This document shows, piece by piece, positions 1 through 7,539 of a stretch of 64,000 nucleotides of DNA. Position 1 is the stretch's first letter. Each line of letters starts with the position of its first letter. Both the position numbers and the translations under genes were made by a program. Under the pieces are notes generated by a model. That model was not told where the DNA came from. It searched no databases and saw only the letters and a list, made by a program, of their open reading frames with translations. Source of the stretch: Simplicispira lacusdiani (lineage in GTDB: Bacteria; Pseudomonadota; Gammaproteobacteria; Burkholderiales; Burkholderiaceae_C); assembly GCF_003604195.1 (NCBI RefSeq), contig NZ_QXGR01000014.1:1-64000 (forward strand), read 5' to 3'.

Positions 1-69
1 GGACTCGCCCAGCACGCTCTTGGCGGGGGCCTTGGCGGTGGACTTGGCAGCGGTGGTGGTGGCGGTCAT
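1..69 (-). CDS. flhC: Flagellar master regulator FlhC, N-terminal 23 codons only (cut by window edge)
   Basis: Only the first 23 codons lie in the window; the rest runs off the left edge. The reading begins MTATTTAAKSTAKAPAKSVL and continues GES. The part KSVLGES fits the start of betaproteobacterial FlhC; the Thr/Ala/Lys-rich lead is an extra low-complexity extension. FlhC is the zinc-binding partner of FlhD in the FlhD4C2 activator of flagellar class II promoters. The call depends mostly on position: it starts 49 nt downstream of flhD on the same strand. The start codon is the ATG at 69-67. Confidence 0.75.
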   Translation of the reverse strand, partial: MTATTTAAKSTAKAPAKSVLGES

Positions 70-118
70 GGCGGGGCTTTCAGGAAACGGTGGAAGGGGG
101 CGGGAGAGCGGAGGCGGA

Positions 119-448
119 TCAGAGCACTTCGGACACGCGGCTGGCCATCAGGATGTTGGCGTGCAGCGCATTGGTGGCCTCATTGCCCACCTTCTTGGGG
201 GTGTTGTGGTTGGTCAGCAGGCTCCAGACCAGGTTGTCATCGACGCGGAACGAGCACAGCAGGGTGTTGCGGGACGCCAGCTTCATGACCTGGGCGGCCG
301 AGAGCGAGGCCAGGATATCGGCGGCGTCTTCGTTGAGACCCAGGCGGAACACGGCCTCGGCCTTGTCCTGGCGGATCAGCGTCTGGGCCAGCATCAGGTA
401 GGTGAGGTTGGCTTCGCGGATTTCGGCGAGGAGTTGTTCGTTGGTCAT
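119..448 (-). CDS. flhD: Flagellar transcriptional activator FlhD
   Basis: The 109-residue product reads MTNEQLLAEIREANLTYLML at its start and has the FlhD hallmark stretches AEAVFRLGLNEDAADILASL and ASRNTLLCSFRVDD. Length matches the family (about 105-120 aa). FlhD forms the heterohexamer with FlhC that switches on flagellar genes. I chose the ATG at 448 because an AAGGA ribosome site lies just upstream (in GGATAAGGATGCCGCC) and because the family begins here; a longer open frame to 631 adds residues with no family resemblance. flhC follows 49 nt downstream, so the two are presumably cotranscribed. The upstream 300 bp should carry the flhDC promoter. Confidence 0.95.
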   Translation of the reverse strand: MTNEQLLAEIREANLTYLMLAQTLIRQDKAEAVFRLGLNEDAADILASLSAAQVMKLASRNTLLCSFRVDDNLVWSLLTNHNTPKKVGNEATNALHANILMASRVSEVL

Positions 449-748
449 GGCGGCATCCTTATCCAGTCCCGGGTCGTGCGTTGCATGCCTCATGCATGTT
501 TTCGCGATCCGTTGAAATGGATTGTGAATTCGGGCCAAACAAAACTTAAGTCGGCGCCTGCCGGTGCGTCGTGTCTGGTTGCCGGGTGCGGCGTGTAGGA
601 ATTTGCCTGACACGGCGTGCTGCGAACGCATTGGCCCCAGCGCAGTTCATGCCGCATGAAACTGGCGCGGCCCAGGCTAGCAGCCACCGCGCAAGGGCCG
701 CCCCGCAGCGCGCGGCGCTGCGAGAGCGGGGGGAGGTGGCGCAGCCAC
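449..748. other. Upstream region of flhDC plus a GC-rich dispersed element
   Basis: About 300 bp without a gene. The half next to flhD (roughly 449-600) is AT-richer (for example gattgtgaattcgggcc and caaaacttaag) and should contain the flhDC promoter, but I cannot place -10/-35 boxes with confidence. The other half, from about 650 to 770, is a copy of the GC-rich repeat family B also seen at 4047-4155 and 31444-31605, and it runs into the 3' end of the sulfurtransferase gene. Confidence 0.6.
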
Positions 749-770
749 TCAGGGGGGTGTCGATTTCTCC
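650..770 (-). repeat. Dispersed GC-rich repeat family B, copy 1
   Basis: Read on the minus strand it starts gacacccccctgag at the sulfurtransferase stop and includes ccccccgctctcgc and gcggggcggcccttgc, then cctgggccgcgcc and tttcatg. The same ordered blocks occur on the plus strand at 31444-31605 and, more diverged, on the minus strand at 4047-4155. The copy supplies the last codons and stop of the sulfurtransferase gene. Confidence 0.75.
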
Positions 771-1615
771 ACCGGCCGCGTGGCATCGCTGCACCACTCG
801 CTCCAACTGCCCGCGAACAGCGCGGTCTGGCCCAGGCCGGCCAGTTCCAGGGCGATCACATTGGGGTTGGCCGTCACGCCGCTGCCGCAGTGGTTCACCA
901 CGCCTGCGGGGTCGCGTCCGGCCAGCAGCGCCAGGAATTCGGCGCGCAGCATGTCGGGGCTCTTGAAGCGGCCATCGGGGCCGAAGTTGTCGGCGAAGGG
1001 CCGGTTGAGCGCGCCCGGAATGTGGCCGGCCACGGGGTCGAGCGGCTCCACCTCGCCCCGGTAGCGCGGCGTGGCGCGGGCGTCGATGATGGTCTGGCCC
1101 GGCTTGCCCAGGTCCTGCAGCACCTGCTGCGCGGTGGCGAGCTGGCGCAGCGGCGCGTCAACGCGGAAGCGGACCGGCGCGCGCGCCTGCCCCGGGCCCT
1201 GCGCGAGCGAGCCGCCGGCCTGCGTCCAGGCCTGCAGGCCGCCGTCGAGCACGGCCACGGCGTCGTGCCCCAGCCACTTGAGCATCCACCACAGGCGGCC
1301 GCAGTAGGCGCTGCCGTTGCGGTCGTACACCACGGCCTGCATGCCATTGGTGAAGCCCACGCTGCCCAGCCAGGCGGCGAAATTCTCGCGCGTGGGCAGG
1401 GGGTGGCGCCCGCCCGAGGCGCGCGGGCCGCTGCCGGCCGAGAGCGCGTGGTCGAGGTGGGCGTACACGGCGCCGGGGATGTGGCCGCCGAGGTAGGCCT
1501 GCTCGCCCGCGCCCGGCGCGGCCAGGTCGAAGCTGCAGTCGAACACCATCAGGGGCTTGCCGCTGGCGGCCAGCGCGTGGAGTTCAGAGGCGGAGATCAG
1601 CGTGGTGTGGGACAT
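749..1615 (-). CDS. Rhodanese-type sulfurtransferase (thiosulfate / 3-mercaptopyruvate)
   Basis: The 288-residue protein has two tandem rhodanese domains, the usual size for SseA-like enzymes. The N-terminal domain is the non-catalytic one (FDCSFDL, GGHIPGAVYAHLD); the C-terminal domain carries DARATPRYRGEVEPLDPVAG and the active-site loop CGSGVTA with the persulfide-forming Cys. CGSGVT is the loop associated with 3-mercaptopyruvate sulfurtransferases, so MST activity is more likely than thiosulfate sulfurtransferase. The enzyme should move sulfane sulfur to cyanide, thiols or proteins in the cytoplasm. I took the ATG at 1615 (MSHTTLI); an in-frame ATG at 1627 is equally possible, and neither has a clear ribosome site. 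The last residues (EKSTPP) and stop are read from repeat copy B1. Confidence 0.88.
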   Translation of the reverse strand: MSHTTLISASELHALAASGKPLMVFDCSFDLAAPGAGEQAYLGGHIPGAVYAHLDHALSAGSGPRASGGRHPLPTRENFAAWLGSVGFTNGMQAVVYDRNGSAYCGRLWWMLKWLGHDAVAVLDGGLQAWTQAGGSLAQGPGQARAPVRFRVDAPLRQLATAQQVLQDLGKPGQTIIDARATPRYRGEVEPLDPVAGHIPGALNRPFADNFGPDGRFKSPDMLRAEFLALLAGRDPAGVVNHCGSGVTANPNVIALELAGLGQTALFAGSWSEWCSDATRPVEKSTPP

Positions 1616-1683
1616 GGCGGTGGGCATGAGAAAACGAAAACGCCATTGTGGCCAATTTCCCGGCCCGCACTGCCGGTGCGGCG

Positions 1684-2601
1684 TCAGTGTTCTTCCGCCG
1701 GCGTGCCGGGCGCGGCGCGCGCGCGCAGGATGGTGGCCACGATGCCGCTGCCCACGATGAGCACCATGCCGATCCAGCCGATGGGCGGGATGTGGTCGCC
1801 GAACAGCAGCACGCTGTAGAGCGATGCGAACACGATGCCCGAATACTGCAGGTTGGCCACCACCAGCGTGCCGCGCTGGGTGCGCGCGCTGGCGTAGGCC
1901 TTGGTCATGCACAGCTGGCCGCCGGAGGCGAGGATGCCGATGGGCAGCAGCCACAGCGCCGGCCAGCCGGGCCAGGCCGAGGCGCCGGCCACGGCCATGG
2001 CGGCGCCGCCAGCCACGGCCGAGCCCACGGCGAAATAGAACACGGTGCGCGTTTCCGGCTCGCCGATGCGCGAGAGCGCCACCACCTGCATGTAGGCGAA
2101 GGCGGCCGTCATGCCCGACATCAGGCCCACGAGGCCGGCGAAGATCTGCTCCTGCGTCTGGCCGATGGTGGGGCGCAGCATCAGCACCACGCCGACGAAG
2201 CCGGCCAGCACCGTGAGCACCAGCGGCCCCTGCAGCGCGGGGCGCGGGTTAGCGGCAGAGGGGCGCCAGGCGAGCAGGGCGCCGCCGACGAAGAAGGCGG
2301 CGATCCAGACGCTGCTCATGTAGTTGAGCGTCATCGCCGTGGCCAGCGGCAGGTGGCCGATGGCGTAGAACCAGGCGCCGAGCGAGACCACGCCGATGAG
2401 GCTGCGCCAGGCGTGCATGCCGGGGTACTGCGTGCCCAGGCGCACGCCCTGCGAGCGCGCCAGCGTCCACATGAGGGCGATGCTGATGAGGCCGCGGTAG
2501 AACACCAGTTCGGCGGCGTTGAAGTAGCCCGACGCGATCTTGACGCACACGCCCATGCTTGCGAACAGGAACGCGGCCAGCACCATCCAGAGAGCTTGCA
2601 T
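1684..2601 (-). CDS. DMT-superfamily (EamA) transporter
   Basis: A 305-residue, very hydrophobic protein with about ten membrane segments and the two-repeat EamA layout (first repeat MVLAAFLFASMGVCVKIASG..., second from about residue 150 with LVGLMSGMTAAFAYMQVVAL). Size matches drug/metabolite transporters of the EamA/RhaT type. Substrate cannot be told from sequence. It ends 68 bp upstream of the sulfurtransferase start on the same strand. A perfect 20-bp hairpin (2619-2663) sits directly in front of its start, which leaves little room for a ribosome site and suggests that it is transcribed separately from the Rieske gene upstream. Confidence 0.88.
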   Translation of the reverse strand: MQALWMVLAAFLFASMGVCVKIASGYFNAAELVFYRGLISIALMWTLARSQGVRLGTQYPGMHAWRSLIGVVSLGAWFYAIGHLPLATAMTLNYMSSVWIAAFFVGGALLAWRPSAANPRPALQGPLVLTVLAGFVGVVLMLRPTIGQTQEQIFAGLVGLMSGMTAAFAYMQVVALSRIGEPETRTVFYFAVGSAVAGGAAMAVAGASAWPGWPALWLLPIGILASGGQLCMTKAYASARTQRGTLVVANLQYSGIVFASLYSVLLFGDHIPPIGWIGMVLIVGSGIVATILRARAAPGTPAEEH

Positions 2602-2618
2602 GGGTCAGTCTTGAAATG

Positions 2619-2663
2619 AAAATAGCTGCCAGCGCTTGTGGATCAAGCGCTGGCAGCTATTTT
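2619..2663 (-). terminator. Perfect 20-bp inverted repeat (repeat family A, copy 1) acting as a likely terminator
   Basis: The arms 2619-2638 and 2644-2663 are exactly complementary with a 5-nt loop (TGGAT). On the minus strand the hairpin follows the Rieske gene and is followed by a short T run. It is also the most symmetrical copy of the dispersed ATAGCTGCCAGCGCTT-type repeat described in the findings. Confidence 0.75.
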
Positions 2664-2699
2664 ATTGGGAGCAAAAAAAAGCTGCTGGAGGGCGGGCTT

Positions 2700-3839
2700 T
2701 CAGCGCGCGGGCACGGCCTCGCCCAGGGCGCGGCGGTACCACTCATGGAAGTGCTGCATGCCGTCCTCCATGGGGCTCTGGTAGGGGCCGACCTCGTTGT
2801 CGCCGCGCGCCAGCAGGGCCTTGCGGCCGGCGTCCATGCGCTCGCCGATCTCGTCGTCCTCGATGCAGGTCTCCATGTAGGCGGCCTGCTGGGCCTCGAC
2901 GAACTCGCGCTCGAAGGCGACGATCTCCTCGGGGTAGTAGAACTCCACCATGTTCAGCGTCTTGTCCACGCTGATGGGGTGCAGCGTGGAGACGGTGAGC
3001 ACATGCGGGTACCACTCCACCATGATGTGCGGGTAGTAGGTGAGCCAGATCGCGCCGCGCTCGGGCAGCTTGCCCTCGCGGTACTTCAGCAGCACTTCGT
3101 GCCACTTCTTGTACACATCGGAGCCGGGCTTGCCGAAGGTGGAGGCCACGCCCACGGTCTGCACCGAGTATTCCTTCTGGAACTCCCACTTCAGGTCGTC
3201 GCAGGTGACGAAATTGCCCAGTCCGGGGTGGAACGGGCCGACGTGGTAGTCCTCCAGATAGACCTCGATGAAGGTCTTCCAGTTGTAGTTGCACTCGTGC
3301 AGCTCGATGCGGTCGAGCGCGAAGCCCTCGAACGACAGCTCGGCGCGCGGGCCCATGCCCGCGAGGTCGGCCTCGATGTCGCGGCCGTTGTCCTCGAACA
3401 GCAGGCCGTTCCACTCGCGCAGCTTGTAGTTGTTGAGGTTGAGGCAGGGGTCGTGCGCGAAGTGCGGCGCGCCCAGCAGCTCGCCGCTGGGGCTGTAGGT
3501 CCAGCGGTGCACGGGGCAGACGATGTTGCCGCCCGCGCTGCCTTTCTGGTTGTCCTGCAGCGAGCCGCGCCCCTGCACCATGATGGCCTGGCGGTGGCGG
3601 CAGACGTTGGACACCAGTTCGACCCCGCCCTGGGCGTTGCGCACCAGCGCGCGGCCTTCGCCCTCCTGGGGCAGGGCGTGGTAGTCGCCCACGTTGGGCA
3701 CGCTCAGGCTGTGCCCCACGTAGCGGGGGCCGCGCTGGAACAGCACTTCCATTTCGCGCTGGAACAGCGCCGCGTCAAAGTAGCTTGAAACGGGGAGTTG
3801 GCTCGTGGCCTGCTGCAGTCGAAGACTTAAATCAGACAT
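2700..3839 (-). CDS. Rieske-type aromatic ring-hydroxylating oxygenase, alpha subunit-like
   Basis: A 379-residue protein with an N-terminal Rieske [2Fe-2S] domain (C80-x-H82 and C108-PV-H111) and a C-terminal mononuclear-iron domain with the DYHVGPFHPGL stretch that supplies the iron-binding histidines. The gap between H82 and C108 is about 25 residues, longer than the roughly 17 usual in the family, and includes RGSLQDNQKGSAGG. Such enzymes use electrons from a separate reductase to oxygenate aromatic or quaternary-amine substrates; no reductase or beta subunit gene lies nearby, so substrate is unknown. The start at 3839 is the only reasonable ATG. The leader upstream carries a hairpin plus T run on the same strand (3898-3924), which may act in attenuation. 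Confidence 0.88.
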   Translation of the reverse strand: MSDLSLRLQQATSQLPVSSYFDAALFQREMEVLFQRGPRYVGHSLSVPNVGDYHALPQEGEGRALVRNAQGGVELVSNVCRHRQAIMVQGRGSLQDNQKGSAGGNIVCPVHRWTYSPSGELLGAPHFAHDPCLNLNNYKLREWNGLLFEDNGRDIEADLAGMGPRAELSFEGFALDRIELHECNYNWKTFIEVYLEDYHVGPFHPGLGNFVTCDDLKWEFQKEYSVQTVGVASTFGKPGSDVYKKWHEVLLKYREGKLPERGAIWLTYYPHIMVEWYPHVLTVSTLHPISVDKTLNMVEFYYPEEIVAFEREFVEAQQAAYMETCIEDDEIGERMDAGRKALLARGDNEVGPYQSPMEDGMQHFHEWYRRALGEAVPAR

Positions 3840-3897
3840 GGGGGACCTGACCTAAAGACTCCCCACAGGGAGAGACAGGGCGCCAGGGCGCGGGGAG

Positions 3898-3924
3898 AAA
3901 AAAATAAACCGGCGGGGTGCCGGT
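3898..3924 (-). promoter_or_regulatory. Terminator-like hairpin in the leader of the Rieske gene
   Basis: ACCGGC (3908-3913) pairs with GCCGGT (3919-3924) across a 5-nt loop. On the minus strand it is followed by TTATTTTTTT. No gene lies upstream on that strand, and the Rieske start codon is about 60 nt downstream, so it may be an attenuator or a leftover terminator. Confidence 0.4.
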
Positions 3925-4046
3925 CGCAGGGAATGGGATTATAGGACGTGGGGTTATTGGCGCCGCCATTCCCGCAACCCCCATGCGTGTATTCATCCGT
4001 CTCCGCCCCGCATCCCCGCCTATGACATGGGCGTGCCTTGGATCAG

Positions 4047-4155
4047 CGGCCACCGTGCAAGGGCCGCCCCGCCGCACTCAGCAAAGTCCCCCTTCCCGCG
4101 AAGCGAGAGAAGGGGGAAGGCGCGCAGCGCCACAGGGGGCTGTCCCCTGATCTCA
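4047..4155 (-). repeat. Dispersed GC-rich repeat family B, copy 2 (diverged)
   Basis: Shares the blocks gcggggcggcccttgc and ggtggccgctgatcc...gcccatgtcat (minus-strand reading) with copies at 650-770 and 31444-31605, but the middle is replaced by cccttctctcgcttcgcgggaaggggg, itself a hairpin. Confidence 0.6.
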
Positions 4156-4195
4156 GCCTAAAATCGCGCGTTTCAGCTTCCGCAGCCGCTTGCCA

Positions 4196-4426
4196 ATGCC
4201 CCCCAAATCCAAAACCGCCGATCCGGCCAGCTACGAAGCCGCGCTGGAAGAACTGGAGCAACTGGTCGGCCGCATCGAGTCGGGCCAGATGCCGCTCGAC
4301 CAGCTGCTGGCGGGCTACCAGCGGGGCGCGGCCCTGCTCGCGTTCTGCCGCGACCGGCTCCAGGCCGTGCAGGACCAGGTCCGGGTGCTCGACGAAGGCA
4401 CGCTGCAACCATGGACACAGGAATGA
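4196..4426 (+). CDS. xseB: Exodeoxyribonuclease VII small subunit
   Basis: The 76-residue product contains the family signature SYEAALEELEQLVGRIESGQ and ends with a predicted long helix, matching XseB in size and layout. XseB binds the large subunit XseA, which lies elsewhere, to make the single-strand exonuclease. The ATG at 4196 was chosen; a TTG two codons upstream is in frame but unnecessary. It overlaps ispA, giving the common xseB-ispA-dxs order. Confidence 0.93.
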   Translation: MPPKSKTADPASYEAALEELEQLVGRIESGQMPLDQLLAGYQRGAALLAFCRDRLQAVQDQVRVLDEGTLQPWTQE

Positions 4427-5349
4427 ACGGCATGGCGCCGTGGGATCTGCAGGGCTGGAGCGGCAGCCATCTGGAACGCGTGGAACAGGCGCTGTCGCGC
4501 TGGGTGGGCGTGGACGCGCCGGCCGGCCTGGGCGACGCCATGCGCTACGCGGTGCTCGACGGCGGCAAGCGCCTGCGGCCTTTGTTGGTGCTGGCGGCGC
4601 GTGCCGCCGTGGCGCCGGCCGACGGCGCGGGCCAGGCGGCCGGATACGACGAAGCGGCCTTGCGCGCCGCGTGCGCGGTCGAGCTGATCCATGCCTATTC
4701 GCTGGTGCACGACGACATGCCGTGCATGGACAACGACGTGCTGCGCCGGGGCAAGCCCACGGTGCATGTGCAGTTCGGCCAGGCCCAGGCGCTGCTGGCC
4801 GGCGATGCGCTGCAGGCCCTGGCCTTCGAGCTGCTCACGCCCGAGGGCGCGGGTGTGCCCGAGCCGGTGCAGGCGCGCCTGTGCCGCCTGCTGGCGCACG
4901 CGGCCGGCGCGGCCGGCATGGCCGGCGGCCAGGCCATCGACCTGGCCAGCGTCGGCGTGGCGCTGGATGAAGACCGGCTGCGCCAGATGCACCGCCTCAA
5001 GACCGGCGCGCTCCTGCAAGGCAGCGTGATGATGGGCGCGGCCTGCGGCGGCGCCGATGCCGTCGCCCTGGCGGGCCTGTCGAAGTACGGCGCGGCCGTG
5101 GGGTTGGCTTTCCAGGTGGTGGACGACATCCTCGACGTGACGCAGGACTCCGCCACCCTGGGCAAGACGGCCGGCAAGGATGCCGCCCAGGACAAGCCTA
5201 CCTATGTCTCGCTGCTGGGCCTGGAGCGTGCGCAGGCGCATGCCCGCGAACTGCTGGCCGAGGCCCATGCCGCGCTGGCGGCCAGCAGCCTGTCCGATAC
5301 GCGCGCGCTGGCCGCGCTGGCGGACATGGTGGTGAGCCGTTCGCACTGA
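4411..5349 (+). CDS. ispA: Farnesyl diphosphate synthase (geranyltranstransferase)
   Basis: A 312-residue polyprenyl synthetase with both aspartate-rich motifs, DDMPCMDND at residues 101-109 and DDILD at 238-242, plus GGKRLRP and KTGALL. It condenses isopentenyl and dimethylallyl diphosphate to farnesyl diphosphate for quinone and undecaprenyl synthesis. Two starts are possible: 4411 (overlapping xseB by 16 nt) or the ATG at 4423, which overlaps the xseB stop as ATGA; the second would make a 308-residue protein. Translational coupling to xseB is likely either way. Confidence 0.94.
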   Translation: MDTGMNGMAPWDLQGWSGSHLERVEQALSRWVGVDAPAGLGDAMRYAVLDGGKRLRPLLVLAARAAVAPADGAGQAAGYDEAALRAACAVELIHAYSLVHDDMPCMDNDVLRRGKPTVHVQFGQAQALLAGDALQALAFELLTPEGAGVPEPVQARLCRLLAHAAGAAGMAGGQAIDLASVGVALDEDRLRQMHRLKTGALLQGSVMMGAACGGADAVALAGLSKYGAAVGLAFQVVDDILDVTQDSATLGKTAGKDAAQDKPTYVSLLGLERAQAHARELLAEAHAALAASSLSDTRALAALADMVVSRSH

Positions 5350-5373
5350 CGCCGAGGCGCCGTTTGGTATAAA

Positions 5374-5424
5374 TTAAGCCTCCGGCGCTTTTCCAGTAAG
5401 CGCCAGTAGCTACAAAAAACATAG
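5374..5424. repeat. Dispersed repeat family A, copy 2
   Basis: Contains GGCGCTT (5384-5390) and AAGCGCC (5398-5404) as a stem, followed by AGTAGCTACAAAAAA. It fills most of the gap between ispA and dxs and leaves only a few bases before the dxs start codon. Confidence 0.75.
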
Positions 5425-5426
5425 CA

Positions 5427-7319
5427 ATGCCCACGAACCCCTATCCCCTGCTCCAGAGCGTGAACGAACCGGCCGACCTGCGCCGCCTCTCGCGGGCCGA
5501 GCTCAAGGTGCTTTCCACGGAGCTGCGGGCTTTCGTGCTCGACAGCGTCTCCAAGACGGGCGGCCACCTCAGCTCCAACCTGGGCACGGTGGAGCTGACC
5601 GTGGCGCTGCACCATGTGTTCGACACACCCTACGACCGGCTGGTGTGGGACGTGGGCCACCAGACCTACCCGCACAAGATCCTCACCGGCCGGCGCGAGC
5701 GCATGCACACGCTGCGCCAGCTGGGCGGCATCTCGGGCTTCCCGCAGCGCGCCGAGAGCGAGTACGACACCTTCGGCACCGCGCATTCGAGCACCAGCAT
5801 CTCGGCGGCCCTGGGCATGGCGCTGGCCGCACAGCGCAAGGGCGAGAACCGGCACGCCGTGGCCATCATCGGCGACGGCGCCATGACGGCGGGCATGGCC
5901 TTCGAGGCGCTGAACAACGCGGGCGTGCAGGACTGCAACCTGCTCGTCATCCTCAACGACAACGACATGAGCATCAGCCCGCCCGTGGGCGCGCTCAACC
6001 GCTACCTGGCCCAGCTCATGAGCGGCCAGTTCTACGCCGCCGCCAAGAACGTGGGCAAGACCGTGCTCAAGAACGCGCCGCCGCTGCTGGAGCTGGCCAA
6101 GCGCCTGGAGCAGCAGGCCAAGGGCATGGTGGTGCCGGCCACGCTGTTCGAGAAGTTCGGCTTCAACTACATCGGCCCGATCGACGGCCACGACCTCGAC
6201 TCGCTGATCCCCACGCTGGAGAACATCAAGGGCCTGGAAGGCCCGCAGTTCCTGCATGTGGTCACCAAGAAGGGCCAGGGCTACAAGCTGGCCGAGGCCG
6301 ACCCCGTGGCCTACCACGGCCCGGGCAAGTTCGACCCCAGCGTGGGCCTGACGCAGCCGGCCACGCCGCCGAAGCAGACCTTCACCCAGGTGTTCGGCCA
6401 GTGGCTGTGCGACATGGCTGGGCAGGACGAGCGCCTCGTGGGCATCACGCCCGCCATGCGCGAGGGTTCGGGCATGGTCGAGTTCCACCAGCGCTTCCCC
6501 GACCGCTACCACGACGTGGGCATCGCCGAGCAGCACGCCGTGACCTTCGCCGCCGGCATGGCCTGCGAGGGCGCCAAGCCCGTGGTGGCGATCTACTCCA
6601 CCTTCCTGCAGCGCGCCTACGACCAGATGATCCACGACGTGGCGCTGCAGAACCTGCCCGTGGTGTTCGCGCTCGACCGCGCGGGCCTGGTGGGCGCCGA
6701 CGGCGCCACGCACGCGGGCGCTTACGACATCCCGTTCATCCGCTGCATTCCGAACATGAGCCTGGCCTGCCCGGCCGACGAGCGCGAGTGCCGCCAGTTG
6801 CTCTCCACCGCCTTCGCGCAGAACCACCCCGTGGCCGTGCGCTACCCGCGCGGCGCGGGCGTGGGCGTGGCGCCGCTGCCCGGGCTCGACATGCTGCCGT
6901 TCGGCAAGGGCGAAGTCCGGCGCACGCGCCAGGGCGGCGCCGATGCCACCGGCCCGCGCATCGCCATCCTGGCCTTCGGCACGCTGCTGTACCCGGCGCT
7001 GGAGGCGGGGCAGGCGCTCGACGCCACCGTGGCCAACATGCGCTGGGCCAAGCCGCTGGACGTGGATCTGCTGCTCGAACTGGCGGCCAGCCACGATGCG
7101 CTGGTCACGGTGGAGGAAGGCGCCACCATGGGCGGCGCGGGCAGCGCCGTGATGGAGGCCTTGAACGCCGCCGGCGTCGTGCGCCCGGTGCTCGCGCTGG
7201 GCCTGCCCGATGTGTTCATCGAGCACGGCGATCCGGCCAAGCTGCTGGCGCTGCAGGGGCTCGACGCTGCGGGCATCCAGCGCTCCATCGCCAGACGCTT
7301 CGGCACCGCCACGGCCTGA
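5427..7319 (+). CDS. dxs: 1-deoxy-D-xylulose-5-phosphate synthase
   Basis: A 630-residue thiamine-diphosphate enzyme, normal length for Dxs. It shows the first-domain motif VGHQTYPHKILTGRR, the ThDP-binding GDGAMTAGMAFEALNNAG followed by NDN, and the transketolase-like GIAEQHAVTFAAGMA. It makes DXP from pyruvate and glyceraldehyde 3-phosphate, the first step of the MEP isoprenoid route, and sits directly after ispA, which uses the end products. The start region (ATAGCAATGCCC) has no clear ribosome site because repeat A2 occupies it; translation may be modest or coupled to ispA. Confidence 0.97.
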   Translation: MPTNPYPLLQSVNEPADLRRLSRAELKVLSTELRAFVLDSVSKTGGHLSSNLGTVELTVALHHVFDTPYDRLVWDVGHQTYPHKILTGRRERMHTLRQLGGISGFPQRAESEYDTFGTAHSSTSISAALGMALAAQRKGENRHAVAIIGDGAMTAGMAFEALNNAGVQDCNLLVILNDNDMSISPPVGALNRYLAQLMSGQFYAAAKNVGKTVLKNAPPLLELAKRLEQQAKGMVVPATLFEKFGFNYIGPIDGHDLDSLIPTLENIKGLEGPQFLHVVTKKGQGYKLAEADPVAYHGPGKFDPSVGLTQPATPPKQTFTQVFGQWLCDMAGQDERLVGITPAMREGSGMVEFHQRFPDRYHDVGIAEQHAVTFAAGMACEGAKPVVAIYSTFLQRAYDQMIHDVALQNLPVVFALDRAGLVGADGATHAGAYDIPFIRCIPNMSLACPADERECRQLLSTAFAQNHPVAVRYPRGAGVGVAPLPGLDMLPFGKGEVRRTRQGGADATGPRIAILAFGTLLYPALEAGQALDATVANMRWAKPLDVDLLLELAASHDALVTVEEGATMGGAGSAVMEALNAAGVVRPVLALGLPDVFIEHGDPAKLLALQGLDAAGIQRSIARRFGTATA

Positions 7320-7539
7320 TCGCGGCCATCGGTGGCGGCCTTCGCGCGCCACCGGCCACCGTTTCCGAGCTTGCTTGCAGAACCCTGAAGCCCTGCCCGC
7401 AAGCCTCTGTTTTCACGGGAAAACCCGTAAAAGACAGGGGGGGCATGTTCCTACAATGAACGCGGCTCAACAAGTCCTCATCGGACCGGGCGCAGGCCCG
7501 GACGGTGGGTTGTGCAATCACTATTTCGGAGAGAACCTC
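7320..7539. promoter_or_regulatory. Region between dxs and the TRAP binding-protein gene, with possible promoter
   Basis: An imperfect palindrome at about 7407-7438 (CTGTTTTCACGGGAAAACCCG and following) may end the dxs transcript. TACAAT at 7452-7457 resembles a -10 box, and AAGACA (7431-7436) is a weak -35 at short spacing. The assignment is tentative. Confidence 0.3.

Larger units (their letters stand above)
3840..4195. other. Divergent intergenic region between the Rieske gene and xseB
   Basis: About 356 bp. From left to right it holds the Rieske-gene leader with a small CTCCC/GGGAG hairpin (3859-3872), a terminator-like hairpin (3898-3924), a short AT-richer stretch around 3936-3960 (gggattataggacg), and a copy of repeat family B at about 4047-4155 just before xseB. 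No gene is supported inside. Confidence 0.6.
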
